Source of the DNA: Bedellia somnulentella
Lineage: Eukaryota > Arthropoda > Insecta > Lepidoptera > Bedelliidae
Direction: 5' to 3'
Assembly (NCBI GenBank): GCA_963576735.1
Contig: OY755198.1
Location: 3,596,001-3,660,000, forward strand
DNA length: 64,000 bases
Within the stretch, counting starts at the first letter, position 1, and each line of letters begins with the position of its first letter. Positions 1 to 10,439 of this stretch are shown piece after piece. The notes beneath the pieces are model-generated. The model was not told the origin of the DNA. It searched no databases and saw only the letters and a list, made by a program, of their open reading frames with translations. The position numbers were made by a program, and so were the translations under genes.

Positions 1-80
1 GCATTTTGAATATCCACCTTCACCTTCTCCAAGCATATATTATACTGTTTGGCAAGTATGCCCTCCAATAATCTCTTTCT
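1..80 (-). pseudogene. hAT/BED transposase, continuation beyond the Copia insertion
   Basis: Read on the minus strand this segment is open and continues, in the same frame, the reading frame that stops at the far side of the Copia element (2971). The joined frame runs through PTRK and then RLLEGILAKQY, a plausible stretch between the BED finger and the catalytic core of a hAT/ZBED-type transposase. It leaves the window at base 1, so the catalytic part is not visible. Continuity in frame plus the CTTTCT repeat at 75-80 and 2970-2975 is what I see; the hAT family call comes from the BED finger on the other side. Confidence 0.6.
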
Positions 81-251
81 AATAAAACTACAGAGTGCTC
101 GGCACAGACTGACCATATACTTTATTGTTTCAATTGTACAGTGACATTTCCATTTTGACATCTCATCTCAGTACAAATGTAGTTGCACTTAAATAAACAA
201 TAGGTGTCGCTATAGTATATAAGTAATATTATTTTAGATACAAATTTAACA
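81..251 (-). repeat. Copia 3' LTR
   Basis: Near-identical to 2783-2953. On the minus strand it starts TGTTAAATTTG and ends TTTTATT. The purine-rich tract ATGGGAGCG (252-260 read on minus) lies immediately before it, as expected for plus-strand priming. Confidence 0.85.
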
Positions 252-359
252 CGCTCCCATATTAAAATAATCGGCACATGGATATTGAAAAAATACAAAA
301 AATGTACATAAATAAAACAAGTTTACATGGAAGTTACACCTAACTGTTCAACAAAATTA

Positions 360-2726
360 TTATGCTTTTGACAACTCAAACTTTTTGTAAATATATCTAG
401 CAGGCATAGAATTAGTATTTAAGTACTCTATTTTAATACAATTATTTTCAACTGCTGTTCTGACAAAATGAAATCTAATATCTATATGCTTGCTTCGTTT
501 ATGGAATACAGAATGTTTAGTTAACAATTGTGCACTCTGGTTGTCATTATTTAACAATACAGGCAAATCATTTCTACATTTCAACTCAAATAACAAGTCT
601 TTAAGTATAAAGCTTCCTTACTTGCTTCACATATGGCCATATACTCAGCTTCTGTGCTTGACAGAGCTATTGTTGACTGCTTTTTGCATTCAAATGAAAT
701 TACACTACCAGACATTTTGAACATGAAACCTGTATAAGATTTGCGGTCAATACAGAGTAGTTCATCTGAATTACTCTGTGAGCTTGATTCTGCTATGTAA
801 GTACTGTCATTATTGTTACTTTTTACTGTACCAGTTGACACTTCAGAGTCTGAGTCATCAGAATCTTTATTCTGACCAAGATTGTCAGGTGAGGACACAT
901 TGTTTTCATTTATTGTTGCTTGCACTATTTCTGAATTATCCTGCTCCATGACAGTAACATCCCTGCATGTTATCACTTTATTGGGACTGGGATTGTACAG
1001 CCTGTACCCCTTTATATTATCAGCATACCCAACTAAGTAATGCTTTTCTGCCTTTTTATCCCATTTCAGTCTTTTTTGTTTAGGAATGTGAGCCATAACT
1101 GTGCTTCCAAACATTCTTAGATGACTGATTTGATGATTGATGACATTTGGCTTGCAGCCAGTCCAAAGTTAATAAGGAGTTTTTTTGTTCATCCCTGAAG
1201 CAACTGTTCTATTTTTTAAGTACACAGCTGTGTGAACTGCTTCTGCCCAAAACCTTTTCTCAAACTTTGCATCACAAAGTAAACATCTGGCTCTCTCCAC
1301 AATAGTGCGGTTAAATCTCTCACACATCCCATTTTGTTCAGGGGTATATGGGTTGGTGCGCTGATGTATTATGCCATGTTGTTTTAAATAGTTCTCCATT
1401 TCATTTGAGCAAAATTCTGTGCCATTGTCTGTCCTTAGAACTTTTATACTGCAATTCATCTGTTTTTCAACCATAATCTTGAATTCTTTAAAACAGGACC
1501 AGACTTTACTTTTTTTCTGCAAAAAATAGACAAATGACATTCTACTATAGTCATCCACAAATAGCAAGAAACATCTGGATGAGCCAATTGATTAGGTTTC
1601 CATCGGCCCACACACATCTGCATGAATCAAATCAAGGACATGCATACTTCTATTACTGCTATGTGGAAATGGCAATCTGGTTTGTTTGGCTTCACAGCAC
1701 ACTGTGCAATTGAACTTGCTGATCTCAGCTTTCTTGTCAAATTCTAAGCCGTCAACCGCACCCTCTCTCATGTCATTCATGTCTTTGCTATTTATATGTC
1801 CAAGTCTTCTGTGCCAAATTACATATATTGTTGTTGCTGAAGCCGCGAACACACATGCTGACCTGGTGTTTAACTTGTAGACCCCATTTATTAACTGTGC
1901 TATGCCAATCAGTTCCTTCTGCCGATTTCTGATGTAACAAAATTCCTGATGAAAACTGACTTTGTTACCATGCTTTATCAGCTGACTGACAGACAATAAG
2001 TTGGTGGTGAGTGTGGGAATACATAACACATCTTTGACGGCAATATCAAATTCCTTGTTGTTCACAACAGTCGTAATTTGTGTATCTCCAGAGCATAATA
2101 CAGGCATAGTTGTTCTGTTTGCAACTATAATCTCCTTTGTAGTTAGATTACTTGACGCATTTTTTATGTTGTCTTGGCTGATCATCATATGACTACTGGC
2201 ACCAGAGTCAATGTACCATTCATGCTTATCAAAACTGCCGTTAAGAAATACTGCACTGATATGGCCAACCCAGAATGTTCGATCGCCATGATCATGGGCG
2301 AAAATTTAATCCATTCATCATTAATGTCGAAACCCGTTCCTCTTAATTTTTGCGCCGTATCTATGACCTGCGTAACGTATGCCGTCATTGTCTCACTGTT
2401 CTCGAGGCATATGGAAATCAAATTTCGTAGCAAGCTAATCCTTCGTGTGAAACCACAGTCGTCGAATAGCGTCTTGAGTTTTTTCCAATGTCTACAGTGT
2501 TTTTTTCATTCTTGATATGTACGTATAACGACGAATCTATTGTCATCACCAATTTTGCTTTTGCCTTTTGTTCGTCAACGGTCACTGTGTTGCCGCCATT
2601 TTCGGCTTCTTGTTTGTTGATGTCGACGCCATCCAAAATTAAGAAATTCTCAGCCGCGAATGCCGACTCATCATAATTTTCACGACCCCGGAGCTTCGGA
2701 ACATTAACAATATAACAGCCAGCCAT
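360..2726 (-). pseudogene. Copia gag-pol remnant lacking reverse transcriptase
   Basis: Order on minus: Gag N-terminus from ATG 2726 (MAGCYIVNVPKLRGRE), a frameshift near 2430, then a jump from AIEHSG to a protease segment WYIDSGASSHM (about 2195-2225, in another frame), so the nucleocapsid zinc knuckle is deleted. Next come the pre-integrase finger (HRRLGH and CTVCCEAK), the integrase core (FVDDYSRMSF, LRTDNGTEF, NGMCERFNR), then a jump from the integrase tail straight into RNase H (DRKSYTGFMF, ALSSTEAEYMA). All reverse transcriptase motifs are absent. In-frame TAA codons occur at 1592 and 1169 and a frameshift near 590. It cannot copy itself. Confidence 0.85.
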
Positions 2727-2768
2727 TTTTTACAGTATTTCCACAACAAATTACAATTTAAAGCGAGA

Positions 2769-2782
2769 CTGGGTTCATAACC
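2769..2782 (-). other. Copia primer-binding site
   Basis: Minus strand GGTTATGAACCCAG directly follows the 5' LTR. Copia elements typically prime with an internal half of initiator methionine tRNA and have a closely similar site, so this supports LTR boundary and orientation. Confidence 0.6.
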
Positions 2783-2953
2783 TAATAAAACTACAGAGTG
2801 CTCGGCACAGACTGACCATATATTTTATTGTTTCAATTGTACAGTGACATTTCCATTTTGACATCTCATCTCAGTACAAATGTAGTTGCACTTAAATAAA
2901 CAATAGGTGTCGCTATAGTATATAAGTAATATTATTTTAGATACAAATTTACA
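2783..2953 (-). repeat. Copia 5' LTR
   Basis: Matches 81-251 with one substitution and one missing T near its start (TGTAAATTTG against TGTTAAATTTG). It would hold the promoter and polyadenylation site. Its outer boundary is unclear because 17 bases of non-matching sequence precede the target duplication. Confidence 0.82.
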
Positions 2954-2970
2954 ATTTATAATAGATACAC

Positions 2971-3461
2971 TTTCTAGTCGGTAGCTGGTACTGCGGGTTT
3001 AAAAGAGCCAAAAACTTTTTAAATTCGGGGTCTTCGAGCATACAGAGGGCATATTGCCCCGTGGCTATCATTTTGATTAGCTGTGCGTAAATTTGTTGAG
3101 CACGCTTTGGGGGCACCGGTTTTATGGTGAAGTCTTTTATAGATGGTTGAGCTTGAGATTGTTTACACGGCTGTACCTGTATTAAATGAGTAGCAAGTAG
3201 CATGTGTGCAACGTTGGAGCATGAAGCTTCTTCAACCCTTGAAGGTGCTGGTTCGGCTAGCTCAGGCGGCGGCGGCGGCGGTTGCCTTTCCTCCACTAAC
3301 TTCACTGTAGGATGTTTTCTTTTTAAGTGTCTCCCGAGGTTTCCAACATTACCACACGAAACAGATAGTTCACTGGAACAATAAGAACACTTTGCCTTTT
3401 TAGGTCCAGTTTCTGTGAAATGGTTCCACAATGCACTTCTCTTTCTATTCAAAGTTTCCAT
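2971..3461 (-). pseudogene. hAT/ZBED-type transposase N-terminus with BED zinc finger, broken by Copia
   Basis: Start ATG is at 3461. Residues about 10-52 form a BED-type finger (CSYCSSEL, then HLKRKH), followed by a proline run and the block ending NPQYQLPTRK that precedes the catalytic region in ZBED-like hAT transposases. BED fingers bind DNA; in transposases they recognise element ends. The reading frame meets a stop just inside the Copia element, and the missing sequence resumes in frame at 80 on the other side. It could be a domesticated ZBED gene instead of an element, since I see no terminal inverted repeats. Upstream 3462-3867 shows no coding. Confidence 0.65.
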
Positions 3462-3867
3462 TTTAGTCTTATTTACACTTTAATTTAAAATTCTTAGGTA
3501 TTAGTAAATGTCAATACTAAAGAAGAATAGGTAACACGAAAAAAGTTTCGGTTGTAACTTACATATTACGATTTATTTTTTACAGTCTCACTCATTCTAT
3601 TATTTATCATAACAACAACACTAACAACTATTTTAAAAACTAATTATTTACACACTCCAACCACTTTCAGAAGAATTATACTAACTTATCTACAAACAAT
3701 AATAAACGCCAAAAAATATATGACAAGTTGTTCGTGAGCATGTCCTTGACTTACTGACTTAGTTAACTCACTCATCACGAAAGATGCAATAAAAGACAAT
3801 TGCATTTGCGAATCAACCAATAGCTATATTGTACATACCAGTTTTTTAAAATTCACGCAAAGCTGGA
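3462..3867. other. Unassigned AT-rich spacer
   Basis: No coding, RNA or repeat structure recognised. It should contain the 5' non-coding part of the BED/hAT gene, but I cannot place a promoter or a terminal repeat. Confidence 0.4.
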
Positions 3868-4222
3868 TCGTCCTTGAAATGAAAACTAATGCAATATAAA
3901 CTAGACAAGTAGCAGCAAAATTTAATGTTTTTTGACATGAATTCCTCATGTGGGGATTATTACTCATAAATAAAAGATGTTATTAAAGGAAAGAAAAATT
4001 TCGACACTGGCGGGGTTCGAACCCGCGACCTTCGGGTATACGCCCCCGTCGCTTTTTTCTTTTTGATGTTATTAAAGGAAAGAAAAAAAAATTTTTCTTT
4101 CCTTTAATAACATCTTTTATTTATGAGTAATAATCCCCACATGAGGAATTCATGTCAAAAAACATTAAATTTTGCTGCTACTTGTCTAGTTTATATTGCA
4201 TTAGTTTTCATTTCAAGGACGA
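3868..4222. repeat. Inverted SINE-like foldback with tRNA-like loop
   Basis: Arms 3868-3999 and 4091-4222 are reverse complements over 132 bp with no gap that I can see. The 91-bp loop holds, on minus, part of a tRNA-like head with a B-box-like GGTTCGAACCC (about 4015) and the anticodon-side half. A second partial copy of the inner arm (ATGTTATTAAAGG) lies at 4064-4085. The arm contains CATGTGGGGATTATTACT, which recurs in the SINE at 16300. Best read as two copies of one tRNA-derived SINE body in opposite orientation. Confidence 0.7.
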
Positions 4223-4645
4223 AATATAAAGGAACTAAATTCGGAAACACTCATTACCACGAACAAAAATGTAATAGTCTTTATGTGGGGCTTACATTTG
4301 TCTTTCAATTAATATACTTCCGTCGGAGCTAAACAGGTGGATCATAGAGTTCAATGGAAGTGTGGAGCTAACACGGAACTAAGGAGTGATTCGAGCGCGC
4401 TTGGATGAAACGAGTGAGTTGTTTAGTACCGGGAGTGGAAGCGTATCATTTGATTGACTCGTTCCGGAACTACCCAAGTCTAATAGTTTCGTTTAAATTC
4501 GTTTTAGTTATTTTGTCTGTGGTACATTATCTATTATTTTAACTCCTGCGCCGCAGCTGATTCGAACGAAAAAAATATGAGAATCTTCTTTTGGCGGGAA
4601 GATCAGCTGTGATGTTTAGTTGACGTTAAAATAAATAAATAAAAA
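4223..4645. other. Unassigned spacer
   Basis: No supported coding or repeat structure. It lies between the inverted SINE and the 3' end of the interrupted LINE. Confidence 0.4.
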
Positions 4646-4791
4646 ATAAAATAAAAATCCTTTATTTACAAGAAACAAGAGTATATGCGGTGGTAGGTTT
4701 TTTTTTACAAATGTTCTTCCTGTTCTGCCTTGCGGCGTGTAAATATTAAATATTGATGACAATAGATAACCGATAATTAATAAGAATACAT

Positions 4792-5295
4792 TCAAATATT
4801 ACACTTTGTAATGAAGTCTTTAACAGAATATATACAGTTGTCAATCAAGTAATTAAATAAGACAGTTTTAAATTTTTTAAATGTTAACTTTTTCATGTCG
4901 TCACTAATTGTATTAAACAATTTGATACACATGTCATAACTATTTCGCTGACAAATAGCCAGACATTTTGCAGCAGAATGCTCGTATTGCACATTATGAT
5001 TACCCCGTTGCGGTCTGTTTTTTGGCGGTCTCAAGTTAAATAGATTCGGATTCTTGTAAGTAAATATTAAGGGCTCAAAAATGTATAGCGATGGAAAGGG
5101 TAATATTTTTAATTTTTTGAAAAGCGGCACACAGCTATCCAAAAAATCAGCACCGCATAGTATACGGATACACTTTTTCTGAATCTTGAAAACTCTATCT
5201 GAGTCTACTGAGTTACCCCAAAGTATGATGCCATACCTTAAAACTGAGGACACATATCCGTGATAGCAGCTAAAGGCGGCACTCTCTGATATAAC
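4792..5295 (-). pseudogene. LINE reverse transcriptase C-terminal region, left piece
   Basis: Minus-strand frame containing YHGYVSSVLRYGIILWGNS and IQKKCIRIL, the conserved block after the palm in Jockey-like polymerases, running to a stop at 4792. It is the continuation of pieces at 9925-10029 and 16364-16518. The apparent start codon at 5310 belongs to the hAT terminal repeat and is not real. The 3' untranslated part runs to about 4646. Confidence 0.75.
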
Positions 5296-5438
5296 CAAGC
5301 ACGTAACCAAAATTTTTTGTCGGGGGGGGGTCCACGTCCAGGCAAATGATTAAGGTATCGCGTAAATGGATACTTAAAATTAAAAGAAAATTGTTTTCAC
5401 AAATTATTGAATGCATATCTCGGTAATATAAGACAGTA

Positions 5439-6310
5439 TTATAACGTTAAATTTAAACGTCTTGGTCTTAAGGACATTTGGTGTAAAACGTCGTCTACTG
5501 AAAGAATCTGAGTTGAATGGGCTGACATCAATACCAAACCAGTTAGACGATCATTGCCCATTTTATTGCGTAAATAGGTTTTAACTCTTTTTAAAGTTGA
5601 AAACTATCTTTCGACGCTTTCAGTAGATACAGGGAGAGACACTAACAGTTTTAATAGTGTGTGTATATGTGGATAAAATACAGCATCACACTTAGCCAAC
5701 ACTTCTATTGCTTCTCTCTTGATCGAAGTTTGATCAGCATTTTTCCACTTTTCAGCCCATAGGTGATATTCGCTCTCCAATGTGACCGCAGACATATCGA
5801 CATCTAAGTAAGAAAGTAGATTTGACAAGTTCTGTGCATTGTTGACACATATCTTATGTGGTAATAACATTTCTAGCGTTGTCAAAATTTGTACATTGCT
5901 CCCTTCAAATCGACTTTTCAGACTTCCAAGAAGGTCATCCAGACACGGAATGAAAATACTTCTTTTGAAATATTCCAATGGTGAATCTGCTGGATAATTT
6001 TCTCTATGTACTTGTCTGCCAGTTATTCGTGGCATTGTGATAGATTCGATGCCAAAGAGAGTGCAAGAGAGATTTACAACTCTTGTGAATATCTTTTTAA
6101 ATTCTTCGTCTAGTGTATTACTTCTTAAGTTCTGAATCTGTTGTATTACATCCTTTGCAAAAGTCAATGCAGAACTTAAATCATGTTCAGGACTTTGCAA
6201 ATACTGAGACAACGCCAGTGTATAACTTATCAACTTCTCACAAACTAAAACAGATATTAAGAATGCTGGACTTTTCATTGCTGAAACCAATTGTTCCGCT
6301 TTAAAAGTCA
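5439..6310 (-). pseudogene. hAT transposase C-terminal dimerisation region
   Basis: Resumes after the inserted LINE at AEQLVSAMKSPAFLI and ends with SVSTESVER, TAG (5604-5606), then FSTLKRVKTYLRNKMG in the same frame to a TAA at 5439-5441. This is the hAT dimerisation block; the Glu of ESVER is the usual catalytic acid. The TAG replaces a Ser or Cys codon position and is a point lesion. The first residues of the apparent ORF upstream of AEQ are LINE tail. Confidence 0.75.
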
Positions 6311-6995
6311 AAAAAAAAAAAAAGTCAAAAGTCAAAAAGTTTATTCTTCAAAATTAAGTTAAAAACTAACATTTTTTGAACGTCAAATGTTTTTAAATTT
6401 ATCATTAGTCCGTTGCTTCGGAAGGTGTTCGTAAAGAGAAGAAGCAACAAAGAAACTCTTTACATTCACATTTTTTCATTTTTTCAAAACATGGTTTGTA
6501 CAATTTCAGTTTATTAACATGTTTTTACTTTATAAAAGATTTTCTATGCGACAAAACCAAACGCTTGTTTGACATAATAAAAATAAATTGTCCATCACAA
6601 AAAACCAATCACATAACGTGAGAAGAAAAATCCTCACCAGACAATTATTCCTGGGAATAACGAGGGAAGATTTATAGCTTTACGGACACGGTCATGTGCG
6701 CGTTGGGTCCTTGTCGTTTAAAAAATCTTGAACACTGTAGTAAGATTTCTTTAAAAGCATTGCTTTAATTGCCTTTTTAAAAGATGCCACAGGCAATTCC
6801 AACATGTCAGAATGAAGTTTGTTGAACATTTGGAGGGATAGTCCCATAAAGGAGTTACTTACTTTATTAAGTCTCCACTTCGGTACGTTAAGTTTGTCCT
6901 TATTTCGAGTGTTAACAGTATGCCTATCACTAACTTTACTAAATTGACATATATTCTTTTTAGCTGCAATGTCTCTTCCTGTTGCAGAAACATCA
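6311..6995 (-). mobile_element. 5'-truncated Jockey-type LINE inside the hAT element
   Basis: Minus frame from FDVSATGRDIAAKKN through NTRNKDKLNVPKWRLNKVSN to SYYSVQDFLND (stop at 6692), the extreme C-terminus of Jockey-like ORF2, then a 3' untranslated part with AATAAACTTTTTGAC and a T-run at 6312-6325. It interrupts the hAT coding sequence between VISL and AEQLV. I could not fix a target duplication. Confidence 0.75.
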
Positions 6996-7675
6996 AAGAG
7001 GCTAATGACAATGGGTTCAATTAGATCAACAAATACGATGATGGCGTTATGACGTTCCACAAATCGCGTTTCACAAACATCTATTAACCGTGTCCTTTTT
7101 GTCTCTGGTACTTATGCCTGAATGTGACTTTTTAGTATATGACCATTTAATGAATTATTTCGAAATAAATTGCAAATGTCCTTAATGGTTTGTAGACAGT
7201 TTTTGACACACGGTGTTGTCATACCTGCACTAAGTCCAAGATTCAAACGATGATTGGCACAATGGACATACATGGCTTTAGGATATAATTCTCTGATTCG
7301 TGCTTGTACGCCTTTGAACTCACCACTGAAAGATCCAGCTCCATCATAACCTTGCCCAGCTAGTTTTTCCAAATTCAAGCCAAGTTCTCCGCATTTTTTT
7401 ATTATCAAGTTTGAAATCGCGACACCAGTCATTTCCGTCAGTGGTGTAAAACACAAAAAATCATCTTTGAGAACCATATTTTTGAGATCGACATATCGCA
7501 CACATAGAGAAAACTGTTCAATTCCTGATACATCCAAAGTTTCATCTGCAAGGATACTGAAAAACCCTGATTCATTTGCATCTTTTACGATTTTAGTTTG
7601 AATTAATTTACCACAGATATCAATAATTTCGTTTACGATTTTAGGACTTGTATACATTGCATTTTTTTTTTGCAT
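6996..7675 (-). pseudogene. hAT transposase DUF4371 core
   Basis: Continues the finger region after a one-base shift. FSILADETLDVSGIEQ supplies a likely first catalytic Asp, GQGYDGAGSFSGEFKGVQARI a likely second, and YVHCANHRLNLGLSA follows. An in-frame TAA at 7112-7114 interrupts, after which CETRFVERHNAI and FVDLIEPIVISL continue in frame until the LINE insertion near 6995. Confidence 0.75.
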
Positions 7676-8687
7676 TTTCTAAATGTTCTTTGAGTGTATT
7701 GTCACCCGCTTCCACTCTGAACCTTAATAGGGCTCTAAATTTTCCATTTCGAGAATCTCGGGCATCTAGTGTTTTGGAAAGATCAGAACTCTCGTCATCA
7801 CCGCGAAGTGCAATTTCATTTTGTCCGCAAAATATAACTGTTTTTATTATGGGTCTAATAGCGTCTCTGTTCTCTAAGATTTGCTTCCTTCGGTTAGAAT
7901 CGAGGCGACTGATAACTGAAAGTGTTGAATCAGCTTGTTGCACGAGGAAATTTTCCGCTAAAGTCGTTGATTCCTTGTGATAAGCAGTTTTCTCGTGATC
8001 GCGAAACTTCTCCACTGCGTGTTTCCATTTAACGAATGGATTATCAACTAAAACACCTATTTTTTTATGTTTACCCTTTCCAACGCAATCTTTGGAGAAT
8101 GCCACACAATATTTACAAAATGCACCATCAAAGTGTTTTGAATATATCAACCATTTCCATTTGTTAATCCAGTTCCTTTGAAACTTCAACATCTTTCCAC
8201 CCACATTTTTTGCTGGGAATTGAAAGTCATTATCTGGATTGGTCAGTGAAAGAATAATTGTTCTCACCGCGTCTGGTACAGTTGTGTTAGAAAATTCCTT
8301 TGATTTTAAAATATGATGTCCAATATCGTGTTCGTTTGGGACTTCCAGAGCAGTATCTGTTTCCTTTAAACATATATTAGATAAGTGAGAAGTTGATGAT
8401 CCACTTGGTCTAGGTTCATGCTGTGGTGCAGCGAAATCATCAGCAACAGGTAGAGTCGTACTGTCTAGATTGACGATTTTTGATAATGTTGATGGTCCAC
8501 TCGTTCCGGGTTGATTCTGTCTTCTGAAAGTTAAATCATCAGCAGCAGCTAGAGACGTTTTGTCTAGGTTGGCAATTTTCGATAACGATTTATCAGATCT
8601 TTTAAAATTTCCTTTGTCCATATCTTCCTCGCTATGTTTGGCTATTTTAGGCCGGAAAAAGTCGCTTATTTTAGAATTATGTTTCAT
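7641..8687 (-). pseudogene. hAT transposase N-terminal part with TTF-type zinc finger
   Basis: Start ATG at 8687 (MKHNSKISDFFRPK). After a low-complexity N-terminus, residues about 150-240 carry the TTF-type finger seen in DUF4371 hAT proteins: WLIYSKHFDGAFCKYCVAF, then WKHAVEKFRDHEKTAYHK. The frame is lost in an A-run near 7670 (GCAAAAAAAAAATGC on minus) and the protein continues in the next frame. Related host proteins exist (ZMYM1-like), but terminal repeats and target duplication make this an element. Confidence 0.75.
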
Positions 8688-9916
8688 TGTCGTGGTGATA
8701 AGCAGGACTTCGCTTCATCACATAAGTCAAATTGTAGATAGTCTCAGTCCTTTTTTTTGTCGTTTTTCGTTGATTGAATGACTCGTTCAGCCCTGTAAAC
8801 GTACAATAAAAATGTAGTAACTACTCAATGAAGAACTAGCGGTGCCCGCGACTTCATCCGCGTGGACTAACAGTTCTAAGTGAACAACAGCGCCATCAGT
8901 TGCCTTTTCAATAAACTACACCATTCCTAGATTTTAAATTATATTATTATATTATATTATTATATCTTCTCTTCCGGTGAACCGATTTGGATGAAATAAA
9001 GCCTACACTTTTTTTTATACGGGCTCACTCTTGGCTTCGCGGGCGAAGGTGAAGCCTAAGATGGAAGCGAGTTTGCCCGGAAGCCCACAAGAGGGCACTG
9101 GTTACCCCGCGCCCGCACACTGACGGAACGCAGCATTTGCTACTTGGCGCCAGACTTCGACGGGAGGGTGGTAGCTAGCCATTAATTACAAATTCCTCGG
9201 TACCTACAAAACAGTACCTGACTGACTGACTTACTGACATACAACACGCAAAGCGTAAACTGCTAGGTACTACATTTATATTTATTTTTTGTGATTTTAA
9301 ATTATTCTTGTCATATTTGTCTTTTTGATATCTTTTTTGTATAGATAAACGTTGCCGAATTGGAATATGAATAAAAAATTATCATAGAGTATATAACGAA
9401 ACCGGCAAAACCCAGTCCAGATAGTTACCAAAGTACAAAATTGAATTCCCAACGGCCCGTTTACGAAATGACAATTACATTTTATGCACAATTATCTAGC
9501 CCAGGTAAAACAAACAAATATAACAATATTTTAGTTTATTCTTTTTTCACTCACCTGTATCATGATTGAACTAAATCTACTACACAACCGAGCGTCGGCG
9601 CGTGGTGGATTAACAAATGCAATCATAAAGCGTGCGCAAGAACAGAATCCGTCGAGCGAACTGAACCGACCGATTCGGTGTCTGCGGGGGCTGTGAGGTG
9701 GGGCGGCCCGGTCACCGTGGCCGGCCGAGGCGGAAGTTATTAATACTTGCTCCAATGACCGTCGAGGTGCCCCGCCACCACCCGCCCACCCCGCAGATCA
9801 AAACTGAGAGTCATATTTGGCACTGTACTTACTACTGAGGGATTTATTTTATGGGTTGCATCTATTTTCGGGAGGGGTCCGGACCCCTTGGACCCCCCCC
9901 CCTGGGTACGTCCTTG
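8688..9916. repeat. hAT 5' non-coding half with embedded lepidopteran-style repeat
   Basis: About 8838-9230 contains GGTGCCCGCGACTTCATCC near one end and CTGACTGACTGACTTACTGACATAC near the other, phrases that recur in moth and butterfly genomes as a non-autonomous repeat (recalled, not searched). 9640-9800 is a CG-rich patch, and 9856-9916 is the right terminal repeat with runs of C. No protein is supported here. Confidence 0.45.
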
Positions 9917-9924
9917 GATATAAC

Positions 9925-10029
9925 ATACCTTATACGATAAATGACAAACAAGTATTTTTCTAGTTTTGTGCATATGTTGTCTACGTGATTTTACCAATTA
10001 CAAAAAGTGTCTAAAGTAAATCCTAAGAA
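9925..10029 (-). pseudogene. LINE reverse transcriptase, middle piece
   Basis: Between the hAT right end and the SINE left end the minus strand reads FLGFTLDTF, then NHVDNICTKLEK and FVIYRIRY, with one TAG or frame fault near the W position. These link the piece at 16364-16518 with 4792-5295 exactly across both target duplications. It is too short and broken to be found as an ORF. Confidence 0.65.
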
Positions 10030-10100
10030 CTAATAAATAAAGAATAAATAAAGGAAAAAAAAATCTCGACACAGGCGGGATTCGAACCCGCGACCTCGGG

Positions 10101-10231
10101 TGTAAGGTTGTGGGTATCAATTGAATGAAACACTCTGACTGCTGGATTAAGACTGTCTATATTTGTCTTAGGTATTCGGTAATATACATGATTACATACT
10201 AAGTTATAGATACATAAGTATCTATACTACA
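10101..10231 (-). repeat. Gypsy 3' LTR
   Basis: 131 bp, matched by 16060-16190. The purine tract CGATGGAGG on minus (10232-10240) abuts it. A 131-bp LTR is short for Gypsy. Confidence 0.9.
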
Positions 10232-10439
10232 CCTCCATCGAAAAGAAAAAAAATAAAATTAACCTAAGGTTTACATTTTATTTTTGAATCATTGATTAAA
10301 TATTTGTATACATTATAAAGTTTATTTTTTTTTGAACATTTTTTTTTAATCATTTATTTTTATTTCATTAATGAACATAAAGAATAACATGACAATGTCT
10401 ACGTAGTTAATAGTATACGCAAAACACATATATTATGTT

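Larger units (their letters stand above)
81..2970 (-). mobile_element. Copia (Ty1/copia) LTR retrotransposon, internally deleted
   Basis: Two LTRs of about 171 bp (81-251 and 2783-2953) bracket gag, protease, integrase and RNase H fragments in Copia order on the minus strand. The flanks repeat TTTCT at 76-80 and 2971-2975, a 5-bp target duplication. A Copia-style primer site lies beside the 5' LTR and a purine tract beside the 3' LTR. I could find only one difference between the LTRs (position 119 versus 2822), so insertion is recent, yet the body lacks the gag zinc knuckle and the whole reverse transcriptase. Seventeen extra bases (2954-2970) lie between the 5' LTR match and the target repeat. 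Confidence 0.85.
5296..9916 (-). mobile_element. hAT element (DUF4371/TTF-finger type) with 8-bp target duplication
   Basis: GATATAAC flanks both ends (5288-5295 and 9917-9924), the 8-bp duplication expected of hAT. The ends are inverted: left CAAGCACGTAACCA (5296) and right, on minus, CAAGGACGTACCCAGG (9916), each followed by a G-run and GGTCC. Inside, on minus, lie a TTF-type zinc finger, a DUF4371-type core and a hAT C-terminal dimerisation block. The copy is dead (frameshift, three stop codons) and carries a LINE at about 6311-6995. Confidence 0.85.

Noticed and set aside
9531..9755. 74-codon minus ORF in a GC-rich patch
   Set aside because: Composition-driven, no motif, inside hAT non-coding sequence.
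9740..9997. 85-codon minus ORF (GRTQGGGSKGSGP)
   Set aside because: It reads through the hAT right terminal repeat and LINE sequence, so it is not a gene.
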